Shown here in pieces: positions 60,624 through 64,000 of a DNA stretch of 64,000 nucleotides (the first letter of the stretch is position 1; the number at the start of each line of letters is the position of its first letter). The notes under the pieces are model-generated. The model saw only the letters and a list, made by a program, of their open reading frames with translations. It searched no databases and was not told where the DNA came from. The translations under genes were made by a program, and so were the position numbers. The DNA lies in NCBI GenBank assembly GCA_965216155.1, contig CBDCFD010000007.1, forward strand, positions 930,001 through 994,000, read 5' to 3'. The stretch is from CATOSP01 sp965216155 (GTDB taxonomy: Bacteria; Chloroflexota; Dehalococcoidia; Lucifugimonadales; UBA3495).

Positions 60624-61010
60624 TGACCTGGCCCCTGAATTAGGTCCACGGGGACCTGGAATCCGTCCGGCGCCTACCTCCCTGGTGTGCGAACTCCCGG
60701 GGCGTTCGGTTGCCCAAGGCACTGTGGGGACGGACGGCATTGTAGTCATCCCGCCAAGTCTCCACAATGCGACGGGCTGCGGGCAAGTTCGTGAACCAGT
60801 GCTTGTTGAGATACTCGTCCTTCCAGTTGCAGAACGTCGCCGTGGAGATCCCGTGCCCGCGGCACACCTCAGACGTCGGCGACCCCCCATCCGCCTCCTG
60901 CAAGATCCCGATGATTGCGCCTCCGTGAACCTGCTGTCTCGCATCTTCTCCTCCTGATTTGCTCCGGAGGATTCCAAGTATCCATGGACCGGTTTTCGGG
61001 GTGCAGGTCA
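60624..61010 (-). mobile_element. IS3-family remnant with both ends and an internal deletion
   Basis: Related terminal sequences TGACCTGGCCCCTGAA (60624 inward) and TGACCTGCACCCCGAAAA (61010 inward) enclose 387 bp. Inside, the start of OrfA (MRDSRFTEAQ, shifted once, then IIGILQEADGG, CRGHGISTATFCNWKDEY) is joined directly to the end of OrfB (LNKHWFTNLPAARRIVETW, DYNAVRPHSALGNRTPREFA). The catalytic core is gone. A non-autonomous derivative that a related IS3 transposase might still move. Confidence 0.75.
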
Positions 61011-61055
61011 AGAGGATAAGACTTTGACAGCGAAAACCTTAGTTACAGCAGCCGG

Positions 61056-62447
61056 CTACCCTTGCTTCAAAGTGAGCTGAATGAGCCTGTCGGCCCGGTC
61101 CTGGCGGTCGAGGTCGCGGCAGGTCGCGATGATATCCTCGAACTGCGCCGCTGGGATCGGAAGACCCGGGATAACGTCGCGAATCCTGCGCGCCTCCTCG
61201 TCGAAGTCCCACATAAATTCGCGCCCGGTGGCCTGCTTCGTGTAGCTCTTGCCGTCTCTGGTGTAGATCGTGATGCGCGGTCCGAAGAGGGTCATCTCAT
61301 GCGACGGGATGAGCGTCACCCGATGCATTAGTTCCAGAACCTCGGGCGGGTCGTTGGCGTCACCCCGCTGGCTCGGCAGCACCGGGAAGCCGCGCTGGAC
61401 AACGCCGTAGGCAGTGTAGTACGGCGTGCTTCCCGGCTGCGGGGCCGCGTCTTCCCGCCGGCTCGGGAAGGCCGGGCTGGGATACTGGGTCTCGAGCCAG
61501 TTCACCACGGCCTCGACGCGCTCGACATCCTCATATCGGATGTTGTGCTCGGCACAGAGCTGCGCCGTGACGTCGACATGGGCAATGTTGTAGCCGGCCG
61601 TCGAGTAGATGCGGTAGAGCGTCTCGAGGAACATCCAGTCCTGCCCCAGCCCGGTGGTGATTTTGTCCAGGCTGGTCTGTGTGGCGCCGGCAAAGCTGTA
61701 GGTGAGCCGGCCTTGGTTGTTGCCCGCGTAGGCGTGATAGAACCCCGCGTCGCCTTCCAGGACGGTCTCGCCGCCCACGTGTCCCTGCTGCGCCAGCGCC
61801 ACTGCCAGCATAGCGTTGCGTACTGCGGCCCCCTCGCGCAGGGCGCGGCCGCCGGTCCGAGGCCCTTCGAGATTACCTGCCGCCAGGTGCACGCAGAGCG
61901 CGATGGTGCTATTCACCTGATCCTCAGTAAAGTTCAGGATCTTGGCGGCAGCGACGGCTGGGCCAAAGATGCCAAACACCGGCCCAGCGTGAAAGCCCCG
62001 CGCCATCACCGTCGGAATGAAGTCGGCCGCCATCCGCTCCATGACCTCGTAACCGGCGGCAAGACCGGCGAGGAAGTCCCGGCCGGAGGCGCCGGCGGTT
62101 TCCGCAGCCACAAAGGCGCCCGGGAGGATGCTGGTGCCCGGATGAGTGAGCATGCGGAAGGAATCCAGCTTGCCGCCCGCCATGGCCATCTCCGCGTTGC
62201 TGAAGGCGGCTCCACCCTTGGTCACCCTGGCGCCGTCCACCATGATGGTGGCGCCGTGGCCCACACCAGATTCTTCCGCGGTGATGAGCTGCACGGCCTG
62301 CTGGCCTCCCGGCGCCTGAGAGCCGAGGAGCACGGAGGCGAGACTGTGAAGCGTGACGCCCTTGGCGCGATCGACCACCGCGGGCGGGAGATCGTCATAG
62401 CGCAGCCCTACGACCCACTGCGCAAGTTGCCGGCTGAGAGATGCCAT
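61056..62447 (-). CDS. MmgE/PrpD-family protein
   Basis: 463 residues, family length. LAQWVVGLRYDDLPPAVVDRA, TKGGAAFSNAEMAMAGGKLD, LTHPGTSILPGAFVAAE and AADFIPTVMARGFHAGPVFG are conserved blocks; the last two carry the active-site His and Lys/His region of 2-methylcitrate dehydratase and cis-aconitate decarboxylase relatives. It would dehydrate or decarboxylate a tricarboxylic-type substrate; no prpB or prpC neighbour supports a propionate role, so the substrate is open. Intact, apparently monocistronic. Confidence 0.88.
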   Translation of the reverse strand: MASLSRQLAQWVVGLRYDDLPPAVVDRAKGVTLHSLASVLLGSQAPGGQQAVQLITAEESGVGHGATIMVDGARVTKGGAAFSNAEMAMAGGKLDSFRMLTHPGTSILPGAFVAAETAGASGRDFLAGLAAGYEVMERMAADFIPTVMARGFHAGPVFGIFGPAVAAAKILNFTEDQVNSTIALCVHLAAGNLEGPRTGGRALREGAAVRNAMLAVALAQQGHVGGETVLEGDAGFYHAYAGNNQGRLTYSFAGATQTSLDKITTGLGQDWMFLETLYRIYSTAGYNIAHVDVTAQLCAEHNIRYEDVERVEAVVNWLETQYPSPAFPSRREDAAPQPGSTPYYTAYGVVQRGFPVLPSQRGDANDPPEVLELMHRVTLIPSHEMTLFGPRITIYTRDGKSYTKQATGREFMWDFDEEARRIRDVIPGLPIPAAQFEDIIATCRDLDRQDRADRLIQLTLKQG

Positions 62448-62520
62448 ACTTGCCTCCGCTATGCTGCTGAAGTTTTGCCGCTCGTCTGGGAAATTTGCTA
62501 ACCAGGAAATATCGGATGGC

Positions 62521-62653
62521 CTAGTACCGTTTCCAGCTAGATTTGTTGATACTGGAAAGCTGCCTCTAACTCTGGATTCCTGCTTGCGCGGGAATGACTA
62601 ACAGGTGAAACAAATATCCGGTATAAGGCATATTCAAGTGGAAATGGTACTAG
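62521..62653. repeat. MITE related to the IS630 element at 8133-9381
   Basis: Inside a CTAG...CTAG frame, GTACCGTTTCCAGCTAGATT on the left matches the IS630 left end (GTACCGGTTCCAGATAGATT) at 18 of 20 bases, and the right end reads inward GTACCATTTCCACTTG. TA lies outside both ends (62522-62523, 62651-62652). The 127-bp interior has no gene but includes a GGATTCCTGCTTGCGCGGGA palindromic unit. It truncates the nuclease gene to its right. Confidence 0.75.
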
Positions 62654-63001
62654 GCTCTCACTCCGTCCTTCATTGAAATCTCGCAGCACGAAAAGGACCT
62701 TCCGGAACCGCATCGGAGCCAATAGGAACAAATACATTGCCTCGTTCCATACGGTCATTTTTGCACTCGGAACATTGCCGCCGCGGGGCCATGTATGGGA
62801 TTTGCATTCAACCAACACAGGCGGGTCGTCAGACCCAAGGTCGAACTTCCTGTTCTTCTTACTGGAAACACCGATCTGCACACTATGGCCTCTTTGGAGC
62901 GAAATGCCCTTTTGGCGAAAGTAATCTTGGGCCGCAGTCTCAAAAGCTCGACCTACGTGAGAATTCGAGGTCGAGCCGAGCCTTTGGCAATTGTTGACCA
63001 T
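62654..63001 (-). pseudogene. PD-(D/E)XK-type nuclease-like protein, 3' end removed by a MITE
   Basis: ATG 63001 with AGGAGG upstream. About 116 residues survive: AFETAAQDYFRQKGISLQRG, then the nuclease-like core RKFDLGSDDPPVLVECKSHTW (Asp ... Glu-x-Lys) and MTVWNEAMYLFLLAPMRF. After GRSES the frame enters the MITE (LVPFPLEYA). The core suits restriction-endonuclease-fold proteins. It is third in a minus-strand row after the DUF262/DUF1524 gene and a small protein, 12 nt from the latter, so a defence operon is likely. Confidence 0.65.
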
Positions 63002-63013
63002 TGTTAGGTCCTC

Positions 63014-63178
63014 CTATGCTGCTTTCGACTTGAGGAGGGCATCTAGGACGGAGACGACTTGCAGGCCCACCACACGCTGAAAGGACCCGACATTGGTAAA
63101 GAGTTCTCTGTTCTTCAATCGGCACGCGTAGCGGAGGTTAATCGCTTGCGACGGCACCTTGCCCGTCTGAGGCATCAT
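63014..63178 (-). CDS. Small protein (54 aa) between two nuclease-like genes
   Basis: ATGATG at 63178 lies inside the 3' end of the DUF1524 gene (41-nt overlap). The product reads MMPQTGKVPSQAINLRYACR, then NRELFTNVGSFQRVVGLQVVSVLDALLKSKAA. No family recognised. The overlap upstream and the 12-nt gap downstream suggest translational coupling. It might be an inhibitor or adaptor of one of the flanking nucleases (speculative), or the displaced C-terminus of the upstream gene after a frameshift. Confidence 0.45.
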   Translation of the reverse strand: MMPQTGKVPSQAINLRYACRLKNRELFTNVGSFQRVVGLQVVSVLDALLKSKAA

Positions 63179-64000
63179 CTCCGAGGGCGTTGTACTCCGG
63201 CTCCTCTTCTTGGAACGACTCGAAATACTCAGCAGAAGATAATATGTCCTGGAGAGCCTTCCGGAAGACCTCACGCCCGCTGCCGAGATCTCGGCCCATG
63301 GCCTGACCGATCAACTTGAGCAAGACATCCCCGCGTTCTATGAAGGAATCTTGGAAGTTATTGGCCTCCAAATGCCGGGGATTCAACCAATGAGCCTCAA
63401 GCGCTTGCTCCAATCTCGCACTGCCCATGTCTTCCTGAAGACGTTTCAAGTAGACCGCCGGGCCACGGCCACCAATGATTCGGTTCGTGGCTGCACTAAG
63501 CGGAGTCTTGTTGATGACTGAATCGTACAGGTGCGATGGGATGGCAGGCTTACCCTCTGTGCTCCTGCACCAGGCGACTGGGAAAACATGGTGTATATCG
63601 ATATTCTCGTTGTTGTAAGTGGCCAGGGACAACTGTACGTCGCTTCGCCAATCACTTGCCCCGTTCTTCATCTGCAATGCGTACAAGCCCTTGTAGGCCG
63701 CGCTGTTGCGAGTGCGAAGCGTCAGCAGGCGCTCAGGGATGAAGTTGGCCTGGGCAATTAGGACAGGCTCGACACCCCCTCTGACACACTCCGCGACTTG
63801 AGCCAGGTCCAGAGCATATTGGGTTTCGGTGGTTCCGCCGTACCCTTCCCCGAAAATGCCCGACCAGTACCAACGCGCGAGTTTTTCTCTAGCCAAAGCA
63901 GGTTCTAACTCGGCACCCAACTCCACGTACAGTGCGGCCAGAGGCATCAGTTGAGTATTGTATGGAACGTTGTACCGTCCGAAGATGAATTGGCTCTGTA
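63138..64000 (-). CDS. DUF262/DUF1524 (GmrSD-like) protein, C-terminal part, runs off the right edge
   Basis: The frame is open to position 64000 (SQFIFGRYNVPYNTQLMPLAAL), so only about 287 C-terminal residues are visible. LARWYWSGIFGEGYGGTTE is typical of the DUF262-DUF1524 linker. The HNH-like DUF1524 nuclease motif follows: NIDIHHVFPVAWC (His-His), then INKTPLSAATNRIIGGRGPA (Asn). Proteins of this type restrict modified or foreign DNA (GmrSD, BrxU, SspE relatives). The NTPase/DUF262 half lies outside the window. Intact as far as seen. Confidence 0.82.
   Translation of the reverse strand, partial: QSQFIFGRYNVPYNTQLMPLAALYVELGAELEPALAREKLARWYWSGIFGEGYGGTTETQYALDLAQVAECVRGGVEPVLIAQANFIPERLLTLRTRNSAAYKGLYALQMKNGASDWRSDVQLSLATYNNENIDIHHVFPVAWCRSTEGKPAIPSHLYDSVINKTPLSAATNRIIGGRGPAVYLKRLQEDMGSARLEQALEAHWLNPRHLEANNFQDSFIERGDVLLKLIGQAMGRDLGSGREVFRKALQDILSSAEYFESFQEEEPEYNALGDDASDGQGAVASD

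Overview
The window looks like a piece of a Chloroflexota genome, probably from a Dehalococcoidia/SAR202-like lineage (inference). Three things point there: the solute-binding lipoprotein at 25.3-27.2 kb has a Thr/Pro/Ala-rich linker after its lipobox that is common in this phylum; an AmaP/DUF2273 (Asp23-type) remnant is present; and there is a wide set of single catabolic enzymes (two luciferase-like monooxygenases, Gfo/Idh, two gamma-glutamyltransferases, GMC oxidoreductase, MmgE/PrpD, homocysteine methyltransferase-like). The DNA is GC-rich. It is packed with insertion sequences, miniature elements and broken genes, so it reads as a genomic island or decaying accessory region. No tRNA, rRNA or CRISPR array was seen.

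Layout. 0-2 kb: an ISAs1 end inside a broken dnaE-like gene. 2.1-5 kb: a ubiquitin-like conjugation operon (tandem Ubl, E2-like, JAB peptidase-like, E1-like) carrying three frameshifts and a damaged JAMM motif. 5-9.4 kb: a membrane-protein relic, an IS110, IstB and IS5 relics, a TA-flanked MITE and an IS630. 9.4-16 kb: luciferase-like monooxygenases, then an intact Hen1-Pnkp RNA-repair operon. 16-27 kb: ordinary metabolic genes (VOC, SDR, hydrolases, ABC-F, Gfo/Idh, dienelactone hydrolase, substrate-binding lipoprotein). 27.2-29.7 kb: an intact IS66 with 8-bp target duplications, then a complete IS5-family element.

29.7-40.2 kb looks like the core of an integrated plasmid or ICE. It has a perfect parS palindrome, iteron-like repeats and paired dyads in a mostly non-coding stretch; a minus-strand rep cluster (zinc protein, primase, RecA-like ATPase, truncated protein); and a divergent HTH/coiled-coil protein. 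A second IS5 copy, in the opposite orientation, separates the parS region from the rep genes. 40.4-41.8 kb holds IS1182 and glycosyltransferase relics.

41.9-49.4 kb is a type I restriction-modification locus (hsdR, hsdS, hsdM) with a ParE-like toxin-antitoxin pair, a HicB-like gene and an hsdS fragment inside it. hsdM is put out of frame by a 7-bp tandem duplication. 49.4-62.4 kb returns to metabolism and hydrolases plus two EEP-family nucleases. 62.5-64 kb is a second defence-like cluster (DUF262/DUF1524 protein, small protein, PD-(D/E)XK-like nuclease) cut by a MITE related to the IS630 at 8 kb.

Across the window at least nine otherwise well-preserved genes carry single-base frameshifts or short duplications. 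This means either active pseudogenisation or consensus errors in the assembly, and it limits every functional claim. A 25-bp GC-rich hairpin repeat occurs four times; two copies sit precisely inside transposase reading frames, which gives exact insertion boundaries.
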